A DNA stretch of 64,000 nucleotides from JBBRHQ01 sp963840235 (GTDB lineage Bacteria > Actinomycetota > Thermoleophilia > Solirubrobacterales > 70-9). The stretch covers positions 310,001 to 374,000 of the forward strand of contig CAWIYC010000002.1 of assembly GCA_963840235.1 (NCBI GenBank), written 5' to 3'. The translations under genes were made by a program, and so were the position numbers. Positions 23,366 through 31,147 of this stretch are shown here, piece after piece. Below the pieces are notes generated by a model that was not told the DNA's origin, did not search any database, and worked only from the letters and a program-made list of their open reading frames with translations. The first letter of the stretch is position 1. Each line of letters begins with the position of its first letter.

Positions 23366-25609
23366 CTACGCGCGGGCTGGCTCCGGCTGCGGTTCTTCCT
23401 CGGGCGGCGTGGCACCGGCCTCCGGCGGCAGCTCGGCCAGGCCCTCCGCCGAGACCCGGGGGAGCCACTCGAGCCAGCTCGGCAGGTACCAGTTCCAGTC
23501 CCCGAGGAGCTTCATCGTTGCCGGCAGCAGCACGCCGCGGATGATCGTCGCGTCGATCAGCACCGCCATCGCCAGGCCGACCCCCATCTCCTTGAACTCG
23601 AGCAGCGAGAGGGTGGCGAAGATCGCGAACACCGCCACCATCACCACCGCCGCGCTGGTGACGACGCCCGCGGTCGTCTTGATCGCGTGGGAGATGGCGT
23701 CACCGGTCGGGCGGCCGCGGTCATAGCCCTCGCGGATGCGGGTGAGGATGAACACGTGATAGTCCATCGAGAGGCCGAAGAGGACGACGAACAGGAACAG
23801 CGGCAGCCACGAGGTGATCGCCCCGTTGGACTCGAAGCCGAGCAGGGACTCGAGGTGGCCCTCCTGGAAGATCCAGACTACGACCCCGTAGGCGGCGGCG
23901 ACCGAGAGCAGGTTGAGGACGATCGCCTTCAGCGGGATCACGATTGAGCGGAAGGTGACCAGCAGCAGCAGGAACGCCGCCGAGAGGACGAAGGCGAAGA
24001 CCCACGGCGCGTTCGACTTCATCGTGTCGTTGAAGTCCCTCGACTCCGCCGTGTAGCCGGTGACGTCGGCCGTCGCCCCCGGCACCTGCCCGATCGTCGC
24101 CGGGATCAGGTTTTCCCGCAGATCGGTCAGGGCGCGGTTGGAGGTCGAGTCGGTGCCGTCGCCGGCGACGGGGATGTCCACCTCGGCCACGGTCCGGTCG
24201 GGGTTGACGTCGGTCGTGATCGGCTGCTCGAAGAGGGGGCTTGCCGTCGTCTCTCGCTGCAGCTCGGAGATCGCCTGCCTCACCTGCGGCGCCTCCACGT
24301 CCTCGGCGCTGACCACGACCTGGGCCGGGATCGGCCCGCCCGGGAAGGCGTCCTGGATGCGGTTGTAGGTCTTGATCACGTCCAGGTCCTGGGGCAGGGT
24401 CTCGACGCCGGAGACGGCAGTGTGGAGGTTGAGCGCCGGGATCGCCATGAACAGCAGCAGGGCCGTCGCGGCCACGGTGGAGATGATCGGGTGGCGGAGG
24501 ACGCGGTCGACGATCCGCGCCCACAGTCCCGCCTCGGCGGTGCTGCGCTTGATCCGCCCGATCAAGGGGACATGCCCCTTCTCGACACGGTCGCCGAGCC
24601 AGGCGAGGATCGCCGGGAGCACGGTCAGCGAGCCGAGCATGGCGACGGCGACGACGATGATGGTGCCGGTGGCGAAGGATTGGAAGGTGGCGGCGCCGGC
24701 CAGGTACATCCCGGCCATCGCGATCATCACCGTGAAGCCGGAGATCAGCACCGCCCGCCCCGAGGTTGCGGCCGCGGCCTCGAGCGAGGCTCTTGCGGTG
24801 TTGCCGGCCGCGCGCTCCTCGCGTTCCCGCCGCAGGTAGAACATCGAGTAGTCGACGCCCACGGCGAGGCCGATCAGCAGCACCACCGAGCCGATCGCCT
24901 CATCCACCGGGCTGATCTGGCTGACCAACCCGATCAACCCGATCGTCGCCGCCACCGCTGTCAGGGCGAGGATCAGCGGCACCCCGGCGGCGACCAGGGC
25001 GCCGAAGGCGATCACCAGGATCACCAGGGTAATCGGCAGCGAGGTGATCTCGGCCTTACGGAAGTCGTCCTCGAAGGCCTTGCTCAGCTCCTTGTCGGCG
25101 CTGGCGTCGCCGAACTCCTCGATCACGAACCCCGGGTTGGCTCGCTCCGCGGCGGCGACGCTTGCGAGCGGGGCTTCGACTCTCTTCTCGGCGAGGTCGG
25201 AGTTGCCGGGGATCTTGAAGGTAATCAGGGCCGAATGGCCGTCGCGCGAGATCTGCCCCTGGTTTCCGGGCGCGTAGGGGCCCTCGATCTTCTGCGCCTG
25301 GGGGAGGGCGGCCAGGCGGCGCTCCACGTCGGCAACGGCGGCGCGGAACGGGGGGTCCGTGGCCCTGGCCGCCTGGCTCTGGACGAGAACGGTCTCGCTG
25401 GAGTTGTCGGGGAAGGCCGCGGCGAGGGTCTCCGAGCCGCGTCCCGACTCCCCGACGCCGCTCTCGTCGTAATCAAGCGTCTTCGTTCCGACCGAGGTGC
25501 CTATGAAGAGGGCGACGACGACGAAGGTGAGCCATCCCCAGATCGCGGTCCTGCGGTGCTGGGCGCTCCAACGTCCTGCGCGGGCGGCGATGTTCCGGGG
25601 CTTCTGCAC
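23366..25609 (-). CDS. MMPL/RND-family transporter
   Basis: This 747-residue polytopic exporter of the MMPL branch of the RND superfamily typically moves lipids or hydrophobic compounds. It has an N-terminal helix (about residues 20-38), an external domain, five helices, then the same pattern repeated. The paired proton-relay motifs are VGVDYSMFYLRRERE near residue 255 and GLSMDYHVFILTRIREGYD near 620. The gene stands alone. An inverted AGGTGA/TCACCT repeat just upstream may be its operator. The cargo is unknown. Confidence 0.92.
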   Translation of the reverse strand: MQKPRNIAARAGRWSAQHRRTAIWGWLTFVVVALFIGTSVGTKTLDYDESGVGESGRGSETLAAAFPDNSSETVLVQSQAARATDPPFRAAVADVERRLAALPQAQKIEGPYAPGNQGQISRDGHSALITFKIPGNSDLAEKRVEAPLASVAAAERANPGFVIEEFGDASADKELSKAFEDDFRKAEITSLPITLVILVIAFGALVAAGVPLILALTAVAATIGLIGLVSQISPVDEAIGSVVLLIGLAVGVDYSMFYLRREREERAAGNTARASLEAAAATSGRAVLISGFTVMIAMAGMYLAGAATFQSFATGTIIVVAVAMLGSLTVLPAILAWLGDRVEKGHVPLIGRIKRSTAEAGLWARIVDRVLRHPIISTVAATALLLFMAIPALNLHTAVSGVETLPQDLDVIKTYNRIQDAFPGGPIPAQVVVSAEDVEAPQVRQAISELQRETTASPLFEQPITTDVNPDRTVAEVDIPVAGDGTDSTSNRALTDLRENLIPATIGQVPGATADVTGYTAESRDFNDTMKSNAPWVFAFVLSAAFLLLLVTFRSIVIPLKAIVLNLLSVAAAYGVVVWIFQEGHLESLLGFESNGAITSWLPLFLFVVLFGLSMDYHVFILTRIREGYDRGRPTGDAISHAIKTTAGVVTSAAVVMVAVFAIFATLSLLEFKEMGVGLAMAVLIDATIIRGVLLPATMKLLGDWNWYLPSWLEWLPRVSAEGLAELPPEAGATPPEEEPQPEPARA

Positions 25610-25635
25610 TTCTCTCCTCCCATTGCGGTCCGGTC

Positions 25636-25692
25636 AGGTGATGTGAATACAGCTTCGGTCACCTCAGCTGACTTCTCGTTGTCCCGAGGTGA
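25636..25692. promoter_or_regulatory. Repeated AGGTGA/TCACCT half-sites between the MMPL and yjbQ genes
   Basis: AGGTGA (25636), TCACCT (25659) and AGGTGA (25687) lie in the 133-bp divergent region. The first two form an inverted pair with a 17-bp spacer. They could bind a TetR- or MarR-type regulator of the exporter. The spacing is long and the assignment weak. Confidence 0.25.
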
Positions 25693-25742
25693 GCTCCGTC
25701 ACACAGCGCCTCGGGGGCATCTTTGCGAAGCTCGAGAAGACG

Positions 25743-26204
25743 ATGAAATCACACACCGCCTACATGACTTTCGAGACCGGGCGCCGCAGGGAGCTGATCC
25801 GGATCACCGAGGACGTTCAGGCCGAAGTGGACGAGGCCGGCATCGAGGAGGGGATGGCGCTGGTATCGGCGATGCACATCACCGCCGGCGTCTGGGTCAA
25901 CGACGACGAGCCCGGGCTGCACGAGGACGTGCTCGAGTGGCTCGACAAGGTGGCGCCGCCGAGCTGGAAGGAGGCCTCGAACGAGGTCGCCGGGGCGCTG
26001 CTGCCCGATGGCGGCGACTACCGCCACCATCGCGGCGGCGAGGACAACGGCGACGCCCACCTGAAGAACCTCCTCGTCCATCACCAGGCGATCCTGCCGA
26101 TCACCGCGGGCCGCCTCGACCTCGGACCGTGGCAGCAGGTCTTCTACTGCGAGTTCGACGGTCGCCGGCCGAAGCGGCTGGTGATCAAGGTGCTGGGCGA
26201 GTAG
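25743..26204 (+). CDS. YjbQ/UPF0047 family protein
   Basis: This 153-residue protein belongs to the UPF0047 family, members of which show weak thiamine-phosphate synthase activity. The start MKSHTAYMTFETGRRRELIRIT matches the family N-terminus. SAMHITAGVWVNDDEPGL, the central His-rich YRHHRGGEDNGDAHLKNLL and HHQAILPITAGRLDLGPWQQVFYCEFDG are its conserved blocks. The ATG at 25743 is preferred to a GTG 54 bases earlier because it gives the normal family start. Its physiological role is unclear. Confidence 0.88.
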   Translation: MKSHTAYMTFETGRRRELIRITEDVQAEVDEAGIEEGMALVSAMHITAGVWVNDDEPGLHEDVLEWLDKVAPPSWKEASNEVAGALLPDGGDYRHHRGGEDNGDAHLKNLLVHHQAILPITAGRLDLGPWQQVFYCEFDGRRPKRLVIKVLGE

Positions 26205-26523
26205 GCGGCGCGGCGCCAGAGGGCCGCGGCGCAGCAGTGTTTGGACCCCCGAACTTCGCCAGGGCCGGGGACCAGGTCGTATCGGCCAAGAGCGACGGCT
26301 CGAAATGAAGCGCGTCGAAGAATTTGAAGCGCGTCGAACACTGGCTGGATCGCAATCACCGCCAGATCGTCGCTCAGGCGTCTGCGCGAACCCAGGCCGG
26401 CCCGCACTCCACTGGATCCCGCGAGTAACAACCCGTGCTTGCGTCGGCGAACTACGGATGCGTGTCTTCGCCGCCCGCGTGATGATGGCATTTCAAGGAT
26501 TTCCGAATGTCAGGAGATGAGTG
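26205..26523. other. Intergenic stretch with a 14-bp direct repeat, no gene seen
   Basis: No convincing coding sequence is visible in these 319 bases. TGAAGCGCGTCGAA occurs twice, at 26306 and 26325 (19-bp period). The base composition is less GC-rich than the flanking genes. Confidence 0.4.
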
Positions 26524-26859
26524 ATGCGTTTCTACGTGGCCGTTTCATGCATCGTGGGCCTGCTGTCATTGAGCGCGCTCGCCAACGCAACCCCTAGCGC
26601 GACCCACACGGCAACGGCCTCGCGGTCGGACTTTTGCGGCGTCGTCAAGTCGGTCAACCGGGACGCACGCACCTTCCGGTTGCGGACGGCGGGGCACGGC
26701 GTCCTCAAATTCAAGGTGACCGCTGCGACCCGGTACATCGATCTCTCCGGCTTTGGGTCCGTGAAGGTTGGGCGTCGATTCGAGGTCTACAGCCGTCGCT
26801 CGGGCTCGACCCGGTTGGCAACAAGCATTGAGCCATACAGCCACTGCGGCAGCAACTAG
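26524..26859 (+). CDS. Small secreted protein of unknown function
   Basis: This 111-residue protein has a signal peptide (MRFYVAVSCIVGLLSLSALANA) and a mature domain of about 85 residues with alternating charged and hydrophobic beta-strand patterns, such as GVVKSVNRDARTFRLRT and VLKFKVTAATRYIDL. The layout resembles DUF5666-like OB-fold domains, but I do not assign it firmly. An AGGAG sits about 8 bases before the ATG at 26524, and a good terminator follows. The single-gene unit is therefore well supported. Confidence 0.7.
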   Translation: MRFYVAVSCIVGLLSLSALANATPSATHTATASRSDFCGVVKSVNRDARTFRLRTAGHGVLKFKVTAATRYIDLSGFGSVKVGRRFEVYSRRSGSTRLATSIEPYSHCGSN

Positions 26860-26872
26860 CTTCGCCAGGCTG

Positions 26873-26903
26873 GGGAGCGCGACCTAACGCACGCTCCCGT
26901 TTT
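26873..26903 (+). terminator. Rho-independent terminator after the secreted-protein gene
   Basis: GGGAGCG (26873-26879) pairs with CGCTCCC (26892-26898) and is followed by GTTTT. It lies 13 bases after the stop codon of the upstream gene. Confidence 0.65.
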
Positions 26904-26942
26904 CGCCACGCATCGAGGAGCCCCCGGCGCGACGGGCCTGCG

Positions 26943-27143
26943 CTAGAGGGCCGGACGCTGCAGGCGTTCGGAAACCGGCGGCGGCGAAGCCGTGCTCGGG
27001 CGCACCTCGTGCCAGAGCAGCGGGTCGTGGACGACGCGACGGACCGCCAGGCCGTTGGGCGCAAATTGCTCCAACTGGCGCTCGATGCAGCGGGTGCAGC
27101 TGCACTCGGGCACCGTGAGTCCGGTGTTTGGGCAGGTCGACAT
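26943..27143 (-). CDS. Small cysteine-rich protein
   Basis: This 66-residue protein begins MSTCPNTGLTVPECSCTRCIERQL. Four cysteines within 16 residues suggest a small zinc- or metal-binding knuckle. The rest is a short helix and a Pro/Ser-rich tail. It is the only plausible gene between the terminator at 26.9 kb and the ppx-like gene at 27.25 kb, with which it is divergent. No function is assigned. Confidence 0.5.
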   Translation of the reverse strand: MSTCPNTGLTVPECSCTRCIERQLEQFAPNGLAVRRVVHDPLLWHEVRPSTASPPPVSERLQRPAL

Positions 27144-27253
27144 CGTCTCTAACGAACGCTGCCGAGGCCACAGTATTCGCGCCTGCGGCGGAAAAGCGCT
27201 GCATGCGAAGGCATAAAGCCGCGCCTCCCCGGGTCTGAGAGGATGGGCCGACG

Positions 27254-28123
27254 GTGGTCATCGGGGTGATCGACATCGGGACCAACACGACCAGGCTCAT
27301 GGTCGCCGAGGTCTCCCGGGGTCGCTTGCGACCGAGGCTCGAGCGCCGCCACTTTCTCTCGGCGGTCTCGGAGGAGGGCGCCGAGGTGCTTCCGCGACTG
27401 CTGGAGCGCGAGGCGGCGATCGCGCGGGAGTCCGGCGCCGAGACGCTGCTCAGCGCCGGCACCGCGGCGCTGCGGGGGTCACGCACGGCGCGGAGCCTGG
27501 ACCGGGTCTGTGCCCGCATCGGCGCCGGCGAGTTGAGGATCCTCACTCCGGGGGAGGAGGCTGCGCTCGCATTTCTCGGCGCGACCGCATGCGAGCCCGG
27601 CGAGCTACCGGAGTCGGTGGCCGTCGTCGACGTCGGCGGCGGGTCGACCGAGGTCGCCGTGGGCGCGCCCGGCGAAGCTCCCCAGTGGTGGGCGTCGCGA
27701 CCCGTCGGTTCTCGCAGGCTGACCGAGCTCGCGCTGCGCTCGGACCCGCCCACGCGCGATCAGGTGGCGGCCGCCCGCAACGCCGCCGCCCGCCGCTTCG
27801 TCGGGGTCGAGCCGCCCCCCTCCGAGCTGGCGCTTGCCGTCGGCGGCGGGGCGACGTCGCTGAGGCGGATCACCGGCGGCAGGCTCGACCGGGCCAGGAT
27901 CGGAGAGCTGCTCGAGCGCCTGCTCTCGGCGCCGAGTGAGGAGCTGGGCGCCGATCTCGGCCTTGCCCCGCAGCGGGTGCGCCTGCTGCCGGCGGCGCTG
28001 GCAGTGCTGGAGGCCGTCTGCGAGCTTCTGCCCGAGCCGCTGCGGATCGCCCACGGAGGCGTCCGGGAGGGCCTTGCACTGGAGCGCTGGCGCCAGTCAG
28101 CCGACGTGCGGGAGGCGCCTTGA
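27254..28123 (+). CDS. Ppx/GppA family exopolyphosphatase-like protein (paralogue 1)
   Basis: This 289-residue protein has the actin-like ASKHA fold of exopolyphosphatase and pppGpp phosphohydrolase. The phosphate-1 loop VIDIGTNTTRLMVAEV is at residues 5-20. VVDVGGGSTEVAVG near residue 122 is the phosphate-2 loop, and AVGGGATSLRR near 197 the adenosine-like motif. It lacks the C-terminal HD part of E. coli Ppx, but an HD protein is encoded immediately downstream with overlapping stop and TTG start. The two may work together. A second paralogue lies at 38364 in the phosphate cluster. Confidence 0.9.
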   Translation: MVIGVIDIGTNTTRLMVAEVSRGRLRPRLERRHFLSAVSEEGAEVLPRLLEREAAIARESGAETLLSAGTAALRGSRTARSLDRVCARIGAGELRILTPGEEAALAFLGATACEPGELPESVAVVDVGGGSTEVAVGAPGEAPQWWASRPVGSRRLTELALRSDPPTRDQVAAARNAAARRFVGVEPPPSELALAVGGGATSLRRITGGRLDRARIGELLERLLSAPSEELGADLGLAPQRVRLLPAALAVLEAVCELLPEPLRIAHGGVREGLALERWRQSADVREAP

Positions 28124-28971
28124 GCGGCGAGCCGGTTCCGGCTCCCGGTCCCGAGGGGCCGGCCCGGAAGCCGCCGGCGGAGGCGGTCGCCGAGAGCCGG
28201 GTGCGGGCGCCGACTCGTGGCAACCGCAGGCTCGAGACCTTCCTCGACGCCGTCAACTCCGACGACGAGGTTCGAGCCTGGTGGTACATGGCGCAGGTCC
28301 AGTCCGAGCGGCTGGGGATGTCGGATCACTCCTGGGTCCACGTCCAGATCGTCCTCAACATCGCCCTGCGGCTGCTGCGGCTGCTGACCAAGTCCGGGGT
28401 CGAGCCGGCGATGGTCGCCGATCACGGGATGAGCGCCCGCGACGCCGAGGTCGTCGTCGCCGGAGGGGCGCTGCTGCACGACGTCGGCATGTCGATCCAC
28501 CGGGCCGACCACGAGGCCTACAGCCTCTTCCTCGCCAAGGAGGCGCTGACGAGGCTGCTCGACGGCGTCTACAAGGAGCCTCAGCGCAGCGTCGTCATCG
28601 CCGAGACCCTGCACGCGATCATCGGTCACCGCCGCCGCGGCGACCCCTACACGCTCGAGGCGGGGGTGGTCCGGGTCGCCGACGCCCTAGACATGGCTGG
28701 GGGCCGCTCGCGGATCCCGCTGCAGTCGGGGCAGGAGGGGATCCACTCGATCTCCGCCGCGGCGATCGACGAGGTCCGGATCTCCGCCGGAGAGGAGAGG
28801 CCGGTGCGAATCGAAATCGAGCTCAACAACTCGGCCGGCATCTTCCAGGTGGACGACCTCCTGGCGACGAAGATCCGCGGCACCCCGCTCGAGGGCCGGA
28901 TCGAGGTGGTGGCCGAGGTCAGCGGCGAGAGCGAGAAGCGGCTGCTCTCGGGCTTCCGCCTCCCGGGTTGA
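28120..28971 (+). CDS. HD-domain phosphohydrolase coupled to the Ppx/GppA gene
   Basis: This 283-residue protein carries an HD metal-dependent phosphohydrolase domain. A histidine lies in DHSWVHVQIV, the HD pair in GGALLHDVGMSIHRADHE near residues 123-140, a histidine in HAIIGHRRRGDPYT, and the final Asp in VVRVADALDMAGGRS. About 45 disordered residues precede the domain. Its TTG start overlaps the Ppx stop by 4 bases, indicating coupled translation. Long Ppx proteins carry an HD-like domain in the same chain, so this may be a split form. The substrate could be a nucleotide or polyphosphate; this is inference. Confidence 0.83.
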   Translation: MSGEPVPAPGPEGPARKPPAEAVAESRVRAPTRGNRRLETFLDAVNSDDEVRAWWYMAQVQSERLGMSDHSWVHVQIVLNIALRLLRLLTKSGVEPAMVADHGMSARDAEVVVAGGALLHDVGMSIHRADHEAYSLFLAKEALTRLLDGVYKEPQRSVVIAETLHAIIGHRRRGDPYTLEAGVVRVADALDMAGGRSRIPLQSGQEGIHSISAAAIDEVRISAGEERPVRIEIELNNSAGIFQVDDLLATKIRGTPLEGRIEVVAEVSGESEKRLLSGFRLPG

Positions 28972-28992
28972 GAGCAGCTTGGGACGGGACGG

Positions 28993-29553
28993 CTAGGGCC
29001 GGATCGTCGCGGCGAAGGCGTCGGCGGGGGATGCCGAGGCGAGCCGAAGAGTCTCCAGCAGCGGCCGCGGGTCCTCGATCGGCCCGTACTCGTCGTTGCC
29101 GCGGCGCATCTCGAAGTGGAGGTGCGGCCCCCAGCAGGAGCCGCTGCAGCCGAGGTCGCCGAGTTTCTGGCCGGCGCTGACGCGCTGCCCCACGTGGACG
29201 TCGGGTGCCGAGAGCATGTGGAAGTAGTTGTAGGTGAGGCCGGCCTCGCTGCTGTAGATCGAGGCGTAGTTGCCGCGGCCGCCCTGATAGCCGCTGCCGG
29301 TGTCGGTCACGACTGCGTCCACGATCGCCACCTCGTCGGTGCCGGCGGGGGCGAACAGGTCCTGTCCCTCATGGCCGCGTCCGGCGCCCGGGCCGTCGCC
29401 GTAACCGGGCATCGCCTCCAGCGGCATGTAGGGGCCGGCGCCGGTGGGAACCGGCAGCGACGCCCGCGCAGGGGGCGGCACGGCGGCCGGCGCCGAGGCG
29501 ATCATGGTTGCGGTTGTGGCCGCCAGCAAGGCGGCCCTGATCCGGGTCTTCAT
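28993..29553 (-). CDS. Secreted M23-family peptidase (LytM-like)
   Basis: This is a zinc metallopeptidase domain that cuts peptidoglycan cross-links. The 186-residue protein has a signal peptide (MKTRIRAALLAATTATMIASAPA) and an M23 core. HEGQDLFAPAGT near residue 78 supplies the first ligands (the usual HxGxD), YNYFHML lies near 128 and GPHLHFEM near 160 supplies the HxH. The ATG at 29553 gives a clean signal peptide; an upstream start is possible but would run into the CRP-like palindrome. It is probably expressed alone. Confidence 0.88.
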   Translation of the reverse strand: MKTRIRAALLAATTATMIASAPAAVPPPARASLPVPTGAGPYMPLEAMPGYGDGPGAGRGHEGQDLFAPAGTDEVAIVDAVVTDTGSGYQGGRGNYASIYSSEAGLTYNYFHMLSAPDVHVGQRVSAGQKLGDLGCSGSCWGPHLHFEMRRGNDEYGPIEDPRPLLETLRLASASPADAFAATIRP

Positions 29554-29593
29554 GGGGGAGGTGGGAACTACACCGACGGGGCCGGATGTCTCG

Positions 29594-29617
29594 CTTGTGT
29601 GACGGAGGTCACACAAG
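29594..29617. promoter_or_regulatory. CRP-like palindrome upstream of the M23 peptidase
   Basis: CTTGTGTGAC and GTCACACAAG are perfectly inverted around four bases. The core TGTGA-N6-TCACA equals the CRP consensus. It lies 41 bases before the ATG and shares its arms and 24-bp length with the site at 21466. Confidence 0.55.
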
Positions 29618-29656
29618 ACCGGCCGCGCCGGCCGCCAAACCTCCGCTATCGGGACT

Positions 29657-29914
29657 TCAGCTCAGGCGCTCGAGGTCGTAACGGCGGCGCTCCTTGCGCT
29701 TCTCCAGGCGCCCCTGGATCAGCGAGAGCGCCGTAACCAGGATCGGGAAGAAGGCGATCACGCCGAAGCAGAAGAAGGTGATGATCTTGTCGTCGGTCCT
29801 GCCCGCGAGGCCGACTCCGTCGGCGGCGAACGCGGCGGGCGCGGCGACGACGAGGACGAGCGCGATCAGGCAGGAGAGTGCGGCGATCCGGGCAAGCGTG
29901 CGTGGAAGGTTCAC
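29657..29914 (-). CDS. Small two-helix membrane protein
   Basis: This 85-residue protein is not recognised. It has an N-terminal hydrophobic segment that may be a signal peptide (to about residue 31) and a second helix, IITFFCFGVIAFFPILVTALSLI, followed by a very basic tail RLEKRKERRRYDLERL. The topology suggests a single-pass protein with the charged tail in the cytoplasm. It is divergent from uppP, with 71 bases between. Confidence 0.6.
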   Translation of the reverse strand: MNLPRTLARIAALSCLIALVLVVAAPAAFAADGVGLAGRTDDKIITFFCFGVIAFFPILVTALSLIQGRLEKRKERRRYDLERLS

Positions 29915-29985
29915 GGGTGCAATCTATCGCACCGCGGCGGCTCCTTTAGCTGCGGATTAGGCGGCCTCGACTACGATCCCCGCCG

Positions 29986-30828
29986 ATGTCCAGCCTCGAA
30001 GCTCTGCTGCTGGGGATTGTGCAGGGCTTGACCGAGTTCCTGCCGATCTCCTCCTCCGGCCACCTGATCCTCGTCCCCTGGCTCCAGGATTACCGTTTCC
30101 TGCTCGACCACCCCGAATTCAACAAGACCTTCGACGTGGCCCTGCACGCGGGCACCCTGATCGCGGCGGTCGCCTACTTCCGGGTCGAGGTCGTGGCGAT
30201 AACCCTCGGCTTCTTCTCCGTCCTGCGCAAGCGAGCGGTGGAGACGACCAGTGAGCGGCTCTCGATCGCGATTGCGATCGGCACGATCCCCGCCGTGATC
30301 GTCGGCGGCCTCGGCTCGGACTTCATCGACAGGCACCTCGGAGAGCCCTGGATGATCGGGGTCCAACTGATCTTCTTCGCTCTCCTGCTCGGCCTCGCCG
30401 ACAGCCTCCCGCAACGCCGCTCGCTCAACGACGCCGGCAACCGCGACGGCATCTGGATCGGGCTGGCCCAGGTCCTCTCCCTGGCGCCCGGGACATCGCG
30501 CTCGGGGATAACCATCACCGCCGCCCGCTTCCTCGGCCTCGATCGCGACAGCGCCGCTCGCTTCTCCTTCCTGCTGCTGATCCCCGCGGTCGCGGGCGCC
30601 ACCCTGTTCAAGGGGGCGAAGGTCGTCAGCGACGGCCTGCCGCCCGGCGTTGCCGGGCCGATGATCATCGGCACGATCGGCGCCGCGGTCTCCGGCTTCC
30701 TGGCGATCGCCTTCCTGCTGAGGTTGCTTCGAACCTCCAGCTATCGCCCCTTCGTCTACTACCGTCTCGTCGTCGGGGTCGCGGTGATCCTGATCATCGC
30801 GACGAGCCTGCGCCCGGCCACCTTCTGA
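29986..30828 (+). CDS. uppP: Undecaprenyl-diphosphatase UppP (BacA)
   Basis: UppP is an integral membrane phosphatase that recycles undecaprenyl pyrophosphate for cell-wall synthesis and confers bacitracin tolerance. The 280-residue protein has the two signature segments GLTEFLPISSSGHLIL (residues 14-29) and LAPGTSRSGITI near 165, and about eight membrane helices. TACGAT ends 8 bases before the ATG with no ribosome-binding site, suggesting a leaderless transcript. It lies just before the phosphate regulon. Confidence 0.96.
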   Translation: MSSLEALLLGIVQGLTEFLPISSSGHLILVPWLQDYRFLLDHPEFNKTFDVALHAGTLIAAVAYFRVEVVAITLGFFSVLRKRAVETTSERLSIAIAIGTIPAVIVGGLGSDFIDRHLGEPWMIGVQLIFFALLLGLADSLPQRRSLNDAGNRDGIWIGLAQVLSLAPGTSRSGITITAARFLGLDRDSAARFSFLLLIPAVAGATLFKGAKVVSDGLPPGVAGPMIIGTIGAAVSGFLAIAFLLRLLRTSSYRPFVYYRLVVGVAVILIIATSLRPATF

Positions 30829-30859
30829 GGCGGGAGGGCGGGTTCGACGTCCGGCTGCC

Positions 30860-30900
30860 AAAAAAAACGCGCGGCCCAGGGCAGGAGTTGGGGCCGCGCG
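30860..30900 (-). terminator. Intrinsic terminator on the minus strand
   Basis: Read leftward, CGCGCGGCCC (30900-30891) pairs perfectly with GGGCCGCGCG (30877-30868) around a 13-base loop and is followed by eight T residues. The T-run is present only in the minus-strand direction, so it does not serve uppP. It marks the end of a leftward transcript for which no gene is visible. Confidence 0.7.
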
Positions 30901-31030
30901 CGCTGACGAGAGAGGAATCTCGTGAGTGGCTGCAGTGTGCCGGTCGACGATTGGGCGAAAGTGAAAATCCGGAGAAGCCGATGCTGCGGCATTTCAGGGG
31001 TGCAGTTCCGCGGAAAAACCGCTCTGAGCA
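30860..31030 (-). ncRNA. Candidate small RNA ending at the minus-strand terminator
   Basis: The minus strand between the PHO-like repeats at 31032-31048 and the strong terminator holds no convincing protein gene. It does hold a hairpin ACGAGA/TCTCGT directly before the terminator. A transcript of roughly 130-170 nt starting near 31,000 would fit a small RNA under phosphate control. The 5' end is not defined by sequence and the call is tentative. Confidence 0.3.
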
Positions 31031-31031
31031 T

Positions 31032-31048
31032 GTGAAAGAACTGTGAAA
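31032..31048 (-). promoter_or_regulatory. Two-unit PHO-box-like repeat
   Basis: GTGAAA occurs at 31032 and 31043, exactly 11 bases apart (TTTCAC on the minus strand). This is the same period as the PHO boxes at 32176, 32585, 38264 and 40351. It could serve the response regulator gene or a leftward RNA. Only two units are present. Confidence 0.4.
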
Positions 31049-31086
31049 CCAGGGAAGACCCCGGTTCTCCGACCGCAGCCCCGCCC

Positions 31087-31092
31087 TACAAT
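31087..31092 (+). promoter_or_regulatory. Probable -10 box of the response regulator gene
   Basis: TACAAT lies 55 bases before the ATG at 31148. The PHO-like repeat is about 40 bases upstream. Confidence 0.4.
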
Positions 31093-31147
31093 GCCGTTGT
31101 CACATCAGGTTCGCGCCCCCGTCACGTCCGAAATTGGCGCCGCCAGG

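Noticed and set aside
24422..26308. 628-codon frame opposite the MMPL gene continuing over yjbQ
   Set aside because: It is antisense to MMPL and out of frame with yjbQ, with no recognisable domain.
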